A program made the translations under genes and the position numbers. From an uncultured Lachnospiraceae bacterium (lineage in GTDB: Bacteria; Bacillota; Clostridia; Lachnospirales; Anaerotignaceae): a DNA stretch of 64,000 nt. The stretch's first letter is position 1. Each line of letters begins with the position of its first letter. Below, piece by piece: positions 27,065 to 37,104 of this stretch. A model generated the notes under the pieces. The model saw only the letters and a program-made list of their open reading frames with translations, ran no database searches and was not told the origin of the DNA. The stretch lies in NCBI GenBank assembly GCA_944384295.1, contig CALWSU010000002.1, positions 62,001 to 126,000 of the forward strand. The letters are read 5' to 3'.

Positions 27065-28345
27065 TTATTGACGATCTTCATTTTCCAAACTTGCTTTGAT
27101 TTGATCTTGTAAGTCTTCTGATTCATAACGTACAAAACTTTCCCAAATAGTATTTACTTGTTCTAAACAATTGAAATAAATTTGTGCAATAATATCTGTT
27201 GGTACCTCTAAAGCATCTGCATATTTTTTGATATTTTTCCAATCTGCTTTTTCATAACTGATCATCAATTGGAACAATAAACCTGCTCTGCCTTTTTGCT
27301 CCAAAATTGCATCTTTTACTTCTTCTGAAATTGGAATTTCTGAAATGACTTCTTCCAAAGGTGCTTTGACCATAGCATCTATTGTAGAAAACATACCCAT
27401 TAAATATGCTTCTGACTTTGTAATACCTAAATTAGAAATATGTCCATATAATACCGAACAAAAACTTGCTCTTGTAAATGAAATACGCAACATTTCTTCC
27501 ATTGCTTTATCATTTTTCTTTTGGTCAAAACTCAGCAGATAAACCCATTGTTTCAATTGGTTGATCCCCAAAACCATTAAAGCTTGTTTTACAGATGCTG
27601 TTCTATGACGCAATGCATAATGTACTGAGTTTACCATACGCAGCAGTGTATAAGTCAAAGAGGCATCACGTACAACAATACTTTCGATTTCATCAATATC
27701 TGGCTCATCATTTGTTACAGCAACAACCAACTGGAAGAAGTTACTTTGCAAATATTCCATTTTATCTGTTTTCACAGTCATAGCTTCTGCAACATAGGTT
27801 CCCTGTAAATATTCAATCGGGAATTTTCTAGCAAAATCAAATAATTCTTGATTATCAATACCAGTCATAATACATGTTTTGCCAAAACCAGATGCTAAAT
27901 TTAACAAATTTTGGATAGATTCTTCATCTTTTGCATTTTGAATATTGATTTTGATATAATCTACATATTCTAACAATGCAAAATATCTTGGAATAAATTG
28001 AAATTCATTGATACAGAATTTATAACCGCTATCGCGATAACGTTGTATCATTTTCATAGATAATGGATGAATGATTACATTATCCTCAATTTGAATCACC
28101 AATTCATTTTCTTTAAAAATTCTTGGTGTATTACGGAATAACAGATTTGGTGTAAATGTCATAAAAATAATTTCTGGTGTCGCTAACTTGCTGCTGTTTT
28201 GCATCAGGAAAGACGAAATCGTATCTGCTACCGCATAATCTCCGTTTTGATTGTACAATTCATTCTCTAAATTAAACAACAATTCATATCCAAACGTCGC
28301 GCCATCAAGTTGCTTAATTGGTTGTCTTACAATAAATTTATCCAT
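27065..28345 (-). CDS. EAL-HDOD protein, EAL domain degenerate
   Basis: 426 residues. The VRQPI start and overall layout match the EAL-HDOD protein at 402-1685, and the HDOD part (about 205-400) is well kept. Catalytic EAL positions are changed: Q85 for glutamate, N113-E114 for the DD pair, N134 for aspartate, T161 for glutamate; E21, K132 and Q181 remain. Phosphodiesterase activity is therefore unlikely. It is the last gene of the fla/che operon, 37 bases after cheV, suggesting a scaffold or regulatory role in motility. AGGGGGT precedes the ATG. Confidence 0.85.
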   Translation of the reverse strand: MDKFIVRQPIKQLDGATFGYELLFNLENELYNQNGDYAVADTISSFLMQNSSKLATPEIIFMTFTPNLLFRNTPRIFKENELVIQIEDNVIIHPLSMKMIQRYRDSGYKFCINEFQFIPRYFALLEYVDYIKINIQNAKDEESIQNLLNLASGFGKTCIMTGIDNQELFDFARKFPIEYLQGTYVAEAMTVKTDKMEYLQSNFFQLVVAVTNDEPDIDEIESIVVRDASLTYTLLRMVNSVHYALRHRTASVKQALMVLGINQLKQWVYLLSFDQKKNDKAMEEMLRISFTRASFCSVLYGHISNLGITKSEAYLMGMFSTIDAMVKAPLEEVISEIPISEEVKDAILEQKGRAGLLFQLMISYEKADWKNIKKYADALEVPTDIIAQIYFNCLEQVNTIWESFVRYESEDLQDQIKASLENEDRQ

Positions 28346-28382
28346 TTCAGGTTACCCCCTATTGACCCTTTGCACACACTAT

Positions 28383-29303
28383 TCATTGCATTTTCATTAA
28401 CAAGCCATCCAATACCTCAACGAGATGCCCAATTTCTGGCTTTGACAATTGCTCATCCGCACCAACTTCCTTCCCTTTGATTTCCATTTCTGGATTGATC
28501 AGCGAAGAAAAAATAACAACTGGTACCCTACGAAGCAAAGCATCTTCCTTAATTAATTTGGTAAGATGATGTCCGTCCATTTTTGGCATTTCAATATCTG
28601 TAATCACCAATCCTACTTTGTTGATAACTTCTTCTTCTGGGATACTGTGTAAATAATCCCAAGCTTCTTGTCCATTATCAAACTTTGTAATATTGATATA
28701 GCCTGCCTTTGTCAATGCATTTTGGATCATACGAGCAAGTAAAATAGAATCTTCCGCTAAAATGATTGGAGTTTCATTGCGGAATCTATGCCCCAGTTTT
28801 TCGATTTCACTCATTTGTATGCTTGTTTCTGGTGCAATTTCAGCCACAATTTTCTCAAAGTCCAAAATGGTAACCAGATCTTTGCCACATTGCGCGATAC
28901 CTGTTGCCACGCCTTCGTCGCCACCTGTTACTGTTTTATCTGGTTTCTGTATATTCTGCCATGAAATTCTGCTAATCCCTTCTACGGTATGCACACGAAA
29001 TGCAATATGTAGATTATTAAAATTTGTGATAATAAATAAATCTTTTGGGTTTGGCTCTGATGGTTTGCCTGTAAGATACATTGGCAAATCAACCACTGTT
29101 AACAAAATATCACGGGGCTTAAAGATCCCTTCTACTGCCGGATGTGTATGTGGCATTGGTTTCACTTTATCTGACATGATAATTTCACGTACCTTAGCCA
29201 CATTGATCCCATACAAATTGCCATTGATCGTAAATTCCATCAATTCAATCTCATTCGTTCCCGTTTCAAGTAATATACCTGTTTGACTGCCTTGATTTGC
29301 CAT
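28383..29303 (-). CDS. cheV: Chemotaxis coupling/response regulator CheV
   Basis: 306 residues: a CheW-like domain (about 15-165) fused to a receiver domain (about 175-303) with phospho-acceptor in VITDIEMPKMDG. CheV couples receptors to CheA and takes part in adaptation. GGGAGGAAAGG precedes the ATG. A 120-base gap separates it from cheD; I see no convincing promoter there. Confidence 0.95.
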   Translation of the reverse strand: MANQGSQTGILLETGTNEIELMEFTINGNLYGINVAKVREIIMSDKVKPMPHTHPAVEGIFKPRDILLTVVDLPMYLTGKPSEPNPKDLFIITNFNNLHIAFRVHTVEGISRISWQNIQKPDKTVTGGDEGVATGIAQCGKDLVTILDFEKIVAEIAPETSIQMSEIEKLGHRFRNETPIILAEDSILLARMIQNALTKAGYINITKFDNGQEAWDYLHSIPEEEVINKVGLVITDIEMPKMDGHHLTKLIKEDALLRRVPVVIFSSLINPEMEIKGKEVGADEQLSKPEIGHLVEVLDGLLMKMQ

Positions 29304-29426
29304 TATCCTTTCCTCCCTTTATGCTTTCGCATGCTAAAGTCTATACGGTTTATCCATTGCTACCTACTAGAAACCTTTCAAAAATTTGCTTCTTTTGTAT
29401 GGTATGAATGAACAAACGATATGTTA

Positions 29427-29909
29427 TTAGAACTTTAGTTCATTTCTGCCATATGCTTTTACCGTTGCTTCACCAGTCGATGCATCGAAATACAATGTTC
29501 TTGCATAATTTGAACCTATATCTGCTTTGACCAAACGCACACGTTCTTTTGCCAAAACCGCCTTTACACTCTCTGCATTTCTTGCACCAATATTGCCGAT
29601 TGTACTGTTATCATTCATTTCAAACATCTTCGCACCACCAGCTATCTTACAGACTAATCGATTGCGGATTGCACCAAATGCTTCCATTTTCCGAATCGTT
29701 TCTGGTATGCCGGTATCTGCATACTTAAATATATTATCACGCCTATTTTCATAAATATTGGGCAACATAATATGAATCATTCCTGCTAATTTTAAAACTG
29801 GATCATAAATACATACACCAATACAAGAACCCAGCGCGTATGTCACTAATATACCAGGAGCCCTACAGATTTTCATATCTGCAATTCCAACTGTTAAAGT
29901 TTTACTCAC
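29427..29909 (-). CDS. cheD: Chemoreceptor glutamine deamidase CheD
   Basis: About 160 residues from GTG 29909; a GTG three codons upstream (29918) is also possible. The catalytic cysteine lies in ALGSCIGVCIYDP and the histidine in MIHIMLP; KIAGGAKMFE is also typical. CheD deamidates receptor glutamines and binds CheC, raising its phosphatase activity. Its start overlaps the end of cheC, indicating translational coupling. Confidence 0.95.
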   Translation of the reverse strand: MSKTLTVGIADMKICRAPGILVTYALGSCIGVCIYDPVLKLAGMIHIMLPNIYENRRDNIFKYADTGIPETIRKMEAFGAIRNRLVCKIAGGAKMFEMNDNSTIGNIGARNAESVKAVLAKERVRLVKADIGSNYARTLYFDASTGEATVKAYGRNELKF

Positions 29910-30528
29910 TTTCAACACCCAATTTCTTCAGCAAATAATCTAATGATTTGATATCTGGTAATAAAATCAAATTGCTATACACTTCATCACCATCACACAT
30001 AAAAGTTCCACCAATGGTCATCAGTTTATCTGTTTCATACCCATATTCAATCATTGGTACACTCATAATCGCTCCCAGCATGTTGATACTGGTTACAGGT
30101 ACGGATAGATTGATAGAGATTCCAGTCAAAGAGGAAATTGCATTGATATAAGATGAAATCATGATATTGCCTATCTCTAACAAAGCAGACATTTCTAAAT
30201 CATTCAAATCTTCATAATCCTCAATGTCTTGTTGGATTAAATTTTTCACAACTTTTTTGATAAAATTCAAATCTTGTAAATAGAGTATCAGTCCATTCAA
30301 TTCTCCTGAAATTTGTACCAATACACCCATTACAATTGTTTCTGCACCACCTAATTCGCGAATTGCTTTGTTATAATCCAATATTTTTACTTGTGGTAAG
30401 GACATGCGTATTTTCATAGAGAGCATTTGCGATAGTGCAGTAGCTGCATTCCCTGAACCGATACTACCAATTTCTTTCAGTACATCTAGTTCAAAGCCAT
30501 CCATATCATCATAGCTTTTGATTGCCAT
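29902..30528 (-). CDS. cheC: CheY-P phosphatase CheC
   Basis: 208 residues. Both phosphatase signatures (D/S-x3-E-x2-N) are present, in LDVLKEIGSIGSGNA and MSALLEIGNIM, in the duplicated CheC fold. It removes phosphate from CheY and is regulated by CheD. AGGAGG precedes the ATG at 30528. Lies 18 bases after flgG. Confidence 0.95.
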   Translation of the reverse strand: MAIKSYDDMDGFELDVLKEIGSIGSGNAATALSQMLSMKIRMSLPQVKILDYNKAIRELGGAETIVMGVLVQISGELNGLILYLQDLNFIKKVVKNLIQQDIEDYEDLNDLEMSALLEIGNIMISSYINAISSLTGISINLSVPVTSINMLGAIMSVPMIEYGYETDKLMTIGGTFMCDGDEVYSNLILLPDIKSLDYLLKKLGVESE

Positions 30529-30546
30529 ATGCTTTCCTCCTGTTTA

Positions 30547-31260
30547 TCATCTTAGAGCATTGATTGTATTTGTAACCTCGTCTGTTGTTTTTACCATTTG
30601 CAAATTCATTTGATATACACGTTGTGATTCAATCATGTGTACGATTTCTCTTTCAAAATCCACATTAGAATTTTCCAAATAGCCTTGCAAAAGACCTTCT
30701 TTATCTTGTGATACAATCGGTTGTCCATTTTTTTCTATAGGTACAAATTCACTTTGCCCTACATTCAGCATACCATTTTTTTGTTCAAAAATATACACAC
30801 CAATATCGTAGTCATCTTCTGCACTACGCATGTTGTTTGGTTGCCCTTGAGAATTCAACACCCATTTTCCTGTATCTGATACAAGCATAAAACTACCATC
30901 TACCTGTTCGGATAAGCTAAAATGACCATTTCTCGTATAACTGATTTCTTCTGTTAAAGGATCATACAATGCAAAAAATCCATCACCATCAATTGCATAA
31001 TCCAAATCCATTCCTGTTGGTGTTACAACCCCTTGTGAAAAATCAGAATCCGCTTTCACCATACGAGCCCCAGCACCGCGTAACAGTCTTGTATCTTCCC
31101 CTTCTGCTGCATTCATATTCTGATAAATCAATTCACTGAACGCGCCTTGTCTTGATTTAAAACCTGTAGTACTCAAATTCGATAAATTATTTGCAATGAC
31201 ATCCATTCTTTTTTGTTGTGTTTGTGCGCCTGTCATTGCAGAATATAAGGAATAATTCAT
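30547..31260 (-). CDS. flgG: Flagellar rod protein FlgG
   Basis: 237 residues. The N-terminal rod motif (MDVIANNLSNLSTTGFKS) and C-terminal SNVDFEREIVHMIESQRVYQMN are typical of distal rod proteins. FlgG/FlhP assignment within the family is by similarity only. GGAGG precedes the ATG. Confidence 0.85.
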   Translation of the reverse strand: MNYSLYSAMTGAQTQQKRMDVIANNLSNLSTTGFKSRQGAFSELIYQNMNAAEGEDTRLLRGAGARMVKADSDFSQGVVTPTGMDLDYAIDGDGFFALYDPLTEEISYTRNGHFSLSEQVDGSFMLVSDTGKWVLNSQGQPNNMRSAEDDYDIGVYIFEQKNGMLNVGQSEFVPIEKNGQPIVSQDKEGLLQGYLENSNVDFEREIVHMIESQRVYQMNLQMVKTTDEVTNTINALR

Positions 31261-31281
31261 AGTAGTATACCTCCTGTCTTA

Positions 31282-32031
31282 TCAAACACGAGCAATTTCT
31301 GTTGTTGCTTTGCTCATCAGTTGATCGTACATTTTGATTACTTGTGCTGCACTTTGTAACGCTCTTTGTGCTTCCATCATAGAAACCATTTCTTGAGAAG
31401 CATCTACATTAGAATATTCCAACATTCCTTGTTCTATGGATACTTGTGTTGGTGTTCCGGCTACAGTACTGGTAAAAGTACCATTCCCCGCTTTTACTAA
31501 CTGTGTTGCAGGATCATCAAATGTTACGATTTGGAATTGTCCCAAGAGCTGATTATTCTGATTATATAATGCACCACTTGCGTCCATAGTCACTTCGTCT
31601 GTTCCCAAATATATGGGACCATTTGTGCCTAATACACGTCCTGTTTCTGGTAGGGCTAAGTATCCTTCATCGTCTATTATGAATCCACCATTTCTCGTAT
31701 ACAACACACCATTTTGTGTTTGAATCTGAAAGAAACCATCTTCTAATAATGCAAAATCAAGTGGACTGCCTGTATCTTCCAAACCACCTTGTGCGAAATC
31801 TGTGATATTCTCTGTTGCAATACGCATCATTGCAATATCATTCAATTCTGTACTATTGCTACGGTCTAAATTTCCTGTTCTGGAGAAAAGTTCTTCCTGA
31901 AAGGTGCTAGAAACCATAATATCTCGCTTATAGCCTGGCGTCATCATATTCGCAATATTATTGCTGATTACATTTAAATTTCGATTTTGCGTTAACATAC
32001 CTGATGACAAATTATAAAATCCTTGAAACAT
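31282..32031 (-). CDS. flgF: Flagellar rod/hook-basal body protein FlgF
   Basis: 249 residues with ISNNIANMMTPGYKRD near the N-terminus and YSNVDASQEMVSMMEAQRALQ near the C-terminus (read in parts), the pattern of proximal rod proteins (FlgF/FlhO). It lies 16 bases after sigD and 21 before flgG. Confidence 0.85.
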   Translation of the reverse strand: MFQGFYNLSSGMLTQNRNLNVISNNIANMMTPGYKRDIMVSSTFQEELFSRTGNLDRSNSTELNDIAMMRIATENITDFAQGGLEDTGSPLDFALLEDGFFQIQTQNGVLYTRNGGFIIDDEGYLALPETGRVLGTNGPIYLGTDEVTMDASGALYNQNNQLLGQFQIVTFDDPATQLVKAGNGTFTSTVAGTPTQVSIEQGMLEYSNVDASQEMVSMMEAQRALQSAAQVIKMYDQLMSKATTEIARV

Positions 32032-32047
32032 ACTGATTACCCCCTCC

Positions 32048-32818
32048 TCAGGAATAAAAATTTTTCTCCAGATACAATTTTAGTGATCGTAATGCACTTG
32101 CGTGAATCTGTGAAATTCTCGGTTCGCTCAAGTCCAATACTTCTGCAATTTCTTTCATAGTAAGTTCTTTTCTATAATATAATGAGAGTACGATTTGTTC
32201 TTTCTCTCGTAATGTTGCCAAGCCTTCTTGCAAAATACGACTTTGTTCTTTTTTTTCCAACTGACTCTCTGGTGAGGATTCACCATTGGATACAGGATCA
32301 CTTACCTGCTCTCCCATTTTCTCTGCAATCAAATAATCTAATGAAACAACATTATATAAATTGGTTTTGCTTAGATTTTTTAAGTATTTCTCTAAACTAA
32401 TATGCATAAAATCTGCAATTTCTTGATTGGTCGGATAACGACCTAATGTTTCATATAATGTTTTCATTGCCTCATCGATTTCTTTTGATTCTTTTCGCAC
32501 ATTTCTAGGCACCCAATCGTTTTTTCTAGCTAAATCTATAATCAGACCTTTGAGTCGTTTGGAAACAAATGTTTCAAATTTCGCATTTTTTTCAGCATCA
32601 TATTTATCCACTGCCGCCATAAGCGCAATGATACCTTCATTAATAATATCATCCATCTGCGCAAAACTTGCATAAACATTTCTAAATTGTATGGCAATAT
32701 TTTTCACCAAATATATGTAACGTAAAACAAGTTCCTGTTTGATGGATAACTCTTTTGTGCGTTGATATTCGGCTAAGAGTTCTTCATTGGTTTTTTCTGC
32801 CAACTCATGATTGGTCAT
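32048..32818 (-). CDS. sigD: Flagellar sigma factor SigD/FliA (sigma-28)
   Basis: 256 residues from ATG 32818, eight bases after GGGGGT; the ATG at 32833 lacks a ribosome site. Region 2 (MDDIINEGIIALMAAVDKYD), region 3 and a C-terminal region 4 helix-turn-helix (LTMKEIAEVLDLSEPRISQIH, read in parts) are clear. It directs transcription of late genes: candidate sites occur at 288, 357, 20558, 24798 and perhaps 10683. Its position near the far end of the fla/che operon recalls Bacillus, where that position limits SigD level. Confidence 0.96.
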   Translation of the reverse strand: MTNHELAEKTNEELLAEYQRTKELSIKQELVLRYIYLVKNIAIQFRNVYASFAQMDDIINEGIIALMAAVDKYDAEKNAKFETFVSKRLKGLIIDLARKNDWVPRNVRKESKEIDEAMKTLYETLGRYPTNQEIADFMHISLEKYLKNLSKTNLYNVVSLDYLIAEKMGEQVSDPVSNGESSPESQLEKKEQSRILQEGLATLREKEQIVLSLYYRKELTMKEIAEVLDLSEPRISQIHASALRSLKLYLEKNFYS

Positions 32819-32838
32819 CCTGCAAACCCCCATTTATT

Positions 32839-34917
32839 TTAATGATGGTTTTCTAATACAATATTGCCCACAGCCTGAATTTGAATATTATTTGCGATTT
32901 CATTGAAGGATAATACATACAAATTCGGATAAAATTGTTCTATCAAACGATATACATAAATACGAATGACATGACTGGTTAAAATAATAGGCATTTGTGA
33001 AAGACCATTAAATTTCTTTACATTCTCTGATAATTGTGTAATGAATTGTTGCATCAAATCTGGATTCAATGCCAAATAAATTCCATGTTCACTCTTAACC
33101 AGACTTGTTGCAATCAGTTTTTCCGTTTCGCCATCTAACGTGATCACGCGCATCTGACCATTTTCACAGAATTTACGTGTAATTGTTCTTTTCAATGCGA
33201 CACGAATATTACCGATCATAGTATCCAAATCCCTGGATTCTGATGCAGTATCTATAATACTTTCTATGATTGTATTCAAGTCCTTGATGGGAATTCCCTC
33301 TTTCAGGAGATTGCAAAGAATTTTTTGAAAATTCCCATAACTAATAATATTCGGGAATGTTTCTTCCACCAATTCTGGTGCACTTTTTTTCAAATTTTCG
33401 ATGAGCTGCATTACTTCTGAACGAGACATCAATTCATGTGCATATTGTCGAATAATTTCTGTCAAGTGGGTCACCATAACAGAAAGTGGGTCAATGACAG
33501 TATATCCATAAATCTCTGCCATTTCTTTTAAATCTGGTGTAATCCATTTACTTGGAATACCATATGCAGGTTCAATCGTTTCAATCCCTTCAATTTCACC
33601 AGTCGGTTCCGCTGGTTCCAAAGCTAGGTAATAATCTACCAATAATTCGCCTCGTGCAACTTCTTCTCCTTTTATTTTAATCACATATTGATTTGTATTC
33701 AAGTTTGAGCTGTCTCGCAATCGTACAGAAGGGATAACAAACCCCATCTCTTGTGCAAACTGTCTACGGAAAATGACAATACGATTGATTAATTTCCCCC
33801 CACTTGATTCTTCTACCAGAGGAATCAAACTATAACCAAATTCCATTTCAATTTGTTCTACATTCAATAAAGAATATACTGTATTGATATCTCGGTAATA
33901 ATCCTCTGCTGAAGTTGCTGTTTCTTGTGGTAATTCTTCTGCGGCTTCTGCCAAGATCTGTTCTTGCATAGCAGCTTCTTTCATACGTTTTGTCACAGTA
34001 TATCCTAACGCAATCAATATGGCTGCAATTACTAGTAATTGCAAATGTGGCATACCTGGCAAAAGCGCAAGTACTGCTAAAATCATACCACCAATCATAA
34101 TCGCTTGTGGTTGAGCGATAAACTGTTTGGTTACATCTGTATTCAAACTGCCATCTGATACTGCTCTGGTAACAATCATACCGGTTGCTGTTGAAATCAG
34201 CAAAGCTGGAATCTGAGATACTAAACCGTCCCCAATCGTTGCAATCGTATATATCTGCAACACCTCGGTAAAGCTCATCCCTGATTGTATGATACCAATG
34301 ATCGTACCTGCAATAAAGTTAATCAAGGTAATGATGATAGACATCACAGCATCACCTTTTACAATTTTGGTAGCACCATCCATTGCGCCATAAAAATCCG
34401 CTTCCTTTTGGATTTTATAACGACGCAATCTAGCTTCTTCTTCATTGATTAACCCAGAACTTAAATCGGCATCAATCGCCATTTGTTTCCCTGGCATCGC
34501 ATCCAAAGTAAATCTTGCTGCAACTTCTGCCACACGTTCTGCACCTTTTGTAATAACAATAAACTGTACTAATACAATAATTAAGAAGATGATGACACCA
34601 ACCACTGGATTCCCTTGTAATACAAAGCTACCAAATGCCTGAATAACCTGCCCTGCTGCACCTTCTTGTGTTAAAATCAATCGTGTTGAAGATACATTCA
34701 AACCCAATCGTAATAACGTTGTAACCAGCAGCAATGAAGGAAAAATAGAAAACTCCAATGCCTCTTTGATATTCATAGTAATCAACAGAATCGTCAAAGA
34801 TAAAGCAATATTAAGAATAAAAAAGATATCCAGTACAAATGGATTCAGTGGTATGATCAATAATAATACGATAACAACTACAAATAGAGAAACCGAATTC
34901 TTTAACAGACTTTTCAT
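32839..34917 (-). CDS. flhA: Flagellar export gate protein FlhA
   Basis: 692 residues from ATG 34917 (GGAG eight bases upstream). About eight N-terminal membrane helices, then the conserved LDAMPGKQMAIDADL loop of the FHIPEP family (about 150), then a large cytoplasmic domain that docks substrates and chaperones. Unusually, sigD follows within 21 bases, with no flhF or flhG between them. Confidence 0.97.
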   Translation of the reverse strand: MKSLLKNSVSLFVVVIVLLLIIPLNPFVLDIFFILNIALSLTILLITMNIKEALEFSIFPSLLLVTTLLRLGLNVSSTRLILTQEGAAGQVIQAFGSFVLQGNPVVGVIIFLIIVLVQFIVITKGAERVAEVAARFTLDAMPGKQMAIDADLSSGLINEEEARLRRYKIQKEADFYGAMDGATKIVKGDAVMSIIITLINFIAGTIIGIIQSGMSFTEVLQIYTIATIGDGLVSQIPALLISTATGMIVTRAVSDGSLNTDVTKQFIAQPQAIMIGGMILAVLALLPGMPHLQLLVIAAILIALGYTVTKRMKEAAMQEQILAEAAEELPQETATSAEDYYRDINTVYSLLNVEQIEMEFGYSLIPLVEESSGGKLINRIVIFRRQFAQEMGFVIPSVRLRDSSNLNTNQYVIKIKGEEVARGELLVDYYLALEPAEPTGEIEGIETIEPAYGIPSKWITPDLKEMAEIYGYTVIDPLSVMVTHLTEIIRQYAHELMSRSEVMQLIENLKKSAPELVEETFPNIISYGNFQKILCNLLKEGIPIKDLNTIIESIIDTASESRDLDTMIGNIRVALKRTITRKFCENGQMRVITLDGETEKLIATSLVKSEHGIYLALNPDLMQQFITQLSENVKKFNGLSQMPIILTSHVIRIYVYRLIEQFYPNLYVLSFNEIANNIQIQAVGNIVLENHH

Positions 34918-34940
34918 CACTACTTCTCCAATGTTTTATT

Positions 34941-36002
34941 TTACTGCAATTTGTTTTTTAATTTATACACATATACCAAAATTTCAGCAATCGCACCATA
35001 ATAATCTGCTGGAATTTCTTGATTTAATTCTGTCGCAGCATAAATGGCTCTTGCCAATGGTTTATTTTCCATTACATAAACATCATTTTCCTCTGCAATG
35101 CGAATGATACGTAATGCCAATTCATCTTGTCCTTTTGCAACTACAACAGGCGCCTGATTTTTTTCTGGGTCATATTTTAGTGCTACTGCAAAATGTGTTG
35201 GGTTTTTGATAACCACATCTGCTGTTGGTACAGCCTGCATCATTCTGGACATTGCCATTTTCATTTGTGTTTGTTTGATTTTGCCTTTTACTTTTGGGTC
35301 CCCTTCCATTTGTTTGTATTCTTCTTTGACTTCTTGTTTTGTCATTCGCATTTGGCGTTCATAGTCCCAACGTTGGTAAAAATAGTCCAAACCAGCAATT
35401 GCAGCAAATGCAATTGCTACTGTCATAACCAAACCAAATGTAGTATCTAAAACATAAATACACCCTGAAATCAAATCTATAGTCAACAAATCAGGAAGTT
35501 CAATGACTCTTTTTTCGATATATTGATATATAATTACAAACAAAATTGTAATTTTAATTAACCCTTTGACGACTTCTACTAAACTGCGTAAGGAAAACAT
35601 GCGTTTCATACCATTAATTGGATTCAGTTTATCGAATTTCGGTTTTAGACTCTCTGTCGAAAATAGCATTTTCGTTTGAAATGCTGTTGTTACTACAGAA
35701 AGCAAAATCGAAACAACTAGCAAAATTGCACAAATTTTTACAAATATAAGCATGAAATTATGTGCTATATCTGTAGCAGCATCATTACTAACCGCTTCTA
35801 ATGATGCAGTCATTCCGATAAACCCCATCAAATACTGCTTAAAATTTAAATAAATATCGGAAAACACTAATTTTGTACAAAAAAACATCCCTATCAAAGA
35901 TACCAGTATGACAACGTCACGGCTAATTGGAACATTCCCTTTTTTTCTCTCGTCCTGTCGCTTTTTCCCCGTGGCCTTCTCGGTTTTTTCCTCTCCTGCC
36001 AC
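34941..36002 (-). CDS. flhB: Flagellar export switch protein FlhB
   Basis: 353 residues from GTG 36002 (GGGGGG nine bases upstream). Four membrane helices and a cytoplasmic domain with the NPTH self-cleavage motif (KNPTHFAVALKYD). Cleavage switches export from rod/hook to filament substrates. A second copy of just the C-terminal domain (FlhX) is at 8882-9256. Confidence 0.96.
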   Translation of the reverse strand: MAGEEKTEKATGKKRQDERKKGNVPISRDVVILVSLIGMFFCTKLVFSDIYLNFKQYLMGFIGMTASLEAVSNDAATDIAHNFMLIFVKICAILLVVSILLSVVTTAFQTKMLFSTESLKPKFDKLNPINGMKRMFSLRSLVEVVKGLIKITILFVIIYQYIEKRVIELPDLLTIDLISGCIYVLDTTFGLVMTVAIAFAAIAGLDYFYQRWDYERQMRMTKQEVKEEYKQMEGDPKVKGKIKQTQMKMAMSRMMQAVPTADVVIKNPTHFAVALKYDPEKNQAPVVVAKGQDELALRIIRIAEENDVYVMENKPLARAIYAATELNQEIPADYYGAIAEILVYVYKLKNKLQ

Positions 36003-36032
36003 CTTTGTGTTCCCCCCCTTATGCAGGCATCA

Positions 36033-36797
36033 CTATGAAAGTAATTGTACAAATTGTTGCAATGCATCAAACATCATAACAATACAATTATCCAAAAATT
36101 CAGTGATCGGTGTAAACATCAAAATCATCAATAACAATCCCAAAAGCAGTTTTGCTTGTATATTGACAATAAATACGTTGATTTGTGGAATCGTTTTCAT
36201 CAAAATCCCTACACCAATTTCCAAAAAAATTTCTGCAGCAAGAATTGGCATTGCTAATCTGACAGCAAATACCGTACAATCACAAAAAATCTGTAAAATA
36301 GCACTACTTACACTTTCTTGGAACACAATACTACCATATGGTAAAAGTTCTCCTGAATGTAAAAGCATTTGAATCATTGCAATATGTGCATCTGATACAA
36401 AAAATAATAACATAAATAGAATATTATAATATGTAGCAGATAGTGCAAGTGAACTATTACTTTGTACATCATATATTTTTGCCATACCAAGTCCCATTTG
36501 ATAGTCCATGATCTCACCAGCCAATATAATAATATACAAAAACAAATTCACCACAAGACCCAATACATATCCCGCAAAAAACTCTTTTAATAATAATACA
36601 GCATATTCTATTGTGGTCTGCACTTCTACCGGCGGATACTGCTTTGTTGTCAAAATAATCATGCTTAATGCGATTATAATTCCACTTCTTACCAGACCTG
36701 GGATATTTCTTCTACCCAAAATCGGATTGAATAAAATAAAACCACTTATTCGCATGATGATCAGTGAAAACAAAAGTATGTTTTCCATACCCAACAT
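36033..36797 (-). CDS. fliR: Flagellar export gate protein FliR
   Basis: 254 residues, six hydrophobic segments, with the FxxNPILG motif near the N-terminus (ISGFILFNPILGRRNIP). Part of the FliPQR core through which subunits pass. GAGGAG precedes the ATG. Confidence 0.95.
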   Translation of the reverse strand: MLGMENILLFSLIIMRISGFILFNPILGRRNIPGLVRSGIIIALSMIILTTKQYPPVEVQTTIEYAVLLLKEFFAGYVLGLVVNLFLYIIILAGEIMDYQMGLGMAKIYDVQSNSSLALSATYYNILFMLLFFVSDAHIAMIQMLLHSGELLPYGSIVFQESVSSAILQIFCDCTVFAVRLAMPILAAEIFLEIGVGILMKTIPQINVFIVNIQAKLLLGLLLMILMFTPITEFLDNCIVMMFDALQQFVQLLS

Positions 36798-36831
36798 TGC
36801 AACCGCTCCTCAAACTTGGATTTGTTCATTC

Positions 36832-37092
36832 TCAGCCTTGCATCAAAACAAACAATTCCCTCGTAAAATCTTGTAGTGTTGTTAGCATCCATGAGCCAAT
36901 AAATAAACATGTCAATGCAATCACCAACAGTTTTGGTACAAATGTAATTGTTTGCTCATGAATTTGTGTTGCTGCTTGTAAAATTGAAATCAACACACCA
37001 ACCAGCATACTTAATAATAATACTGGTGCACATAGTTTAATTGCCACCATCAGAGCGACTCTCATGATATCCATTACTTCTGCATTACTCAT
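36832..37092 (-). CDS. fliQ: Flagellar export gate protein FliQ
   Basis: 86 residues with two membrane helices and the LLVGVLISILQAATQIHEQTI-type core (read in parts) of FliQ. Between fliP and fliR. GGAGG precedes the ATG. Confidence 0.95.
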   Translation of the reverse strand: MSNAEVMDIMRVALMVAIKLCAPVLLLSMLVGVLISILQAATQIHEQTITFVPKLLVIALTCLFIGSWMLTTLQDFTRELFVLMQG

Positions 37093-37104
37093 GTTTTTCC
37101 TCCG

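Noticed and set aside
29304-29426. Possible riboswitch or promoter between cheD and cheV
   Set aside because: I looked for GEMM-type c-di-GMP aptamer motifs and sigma-A or sigma-28 elements and found only a small ATGC-GAAA-GCAT hairpin.
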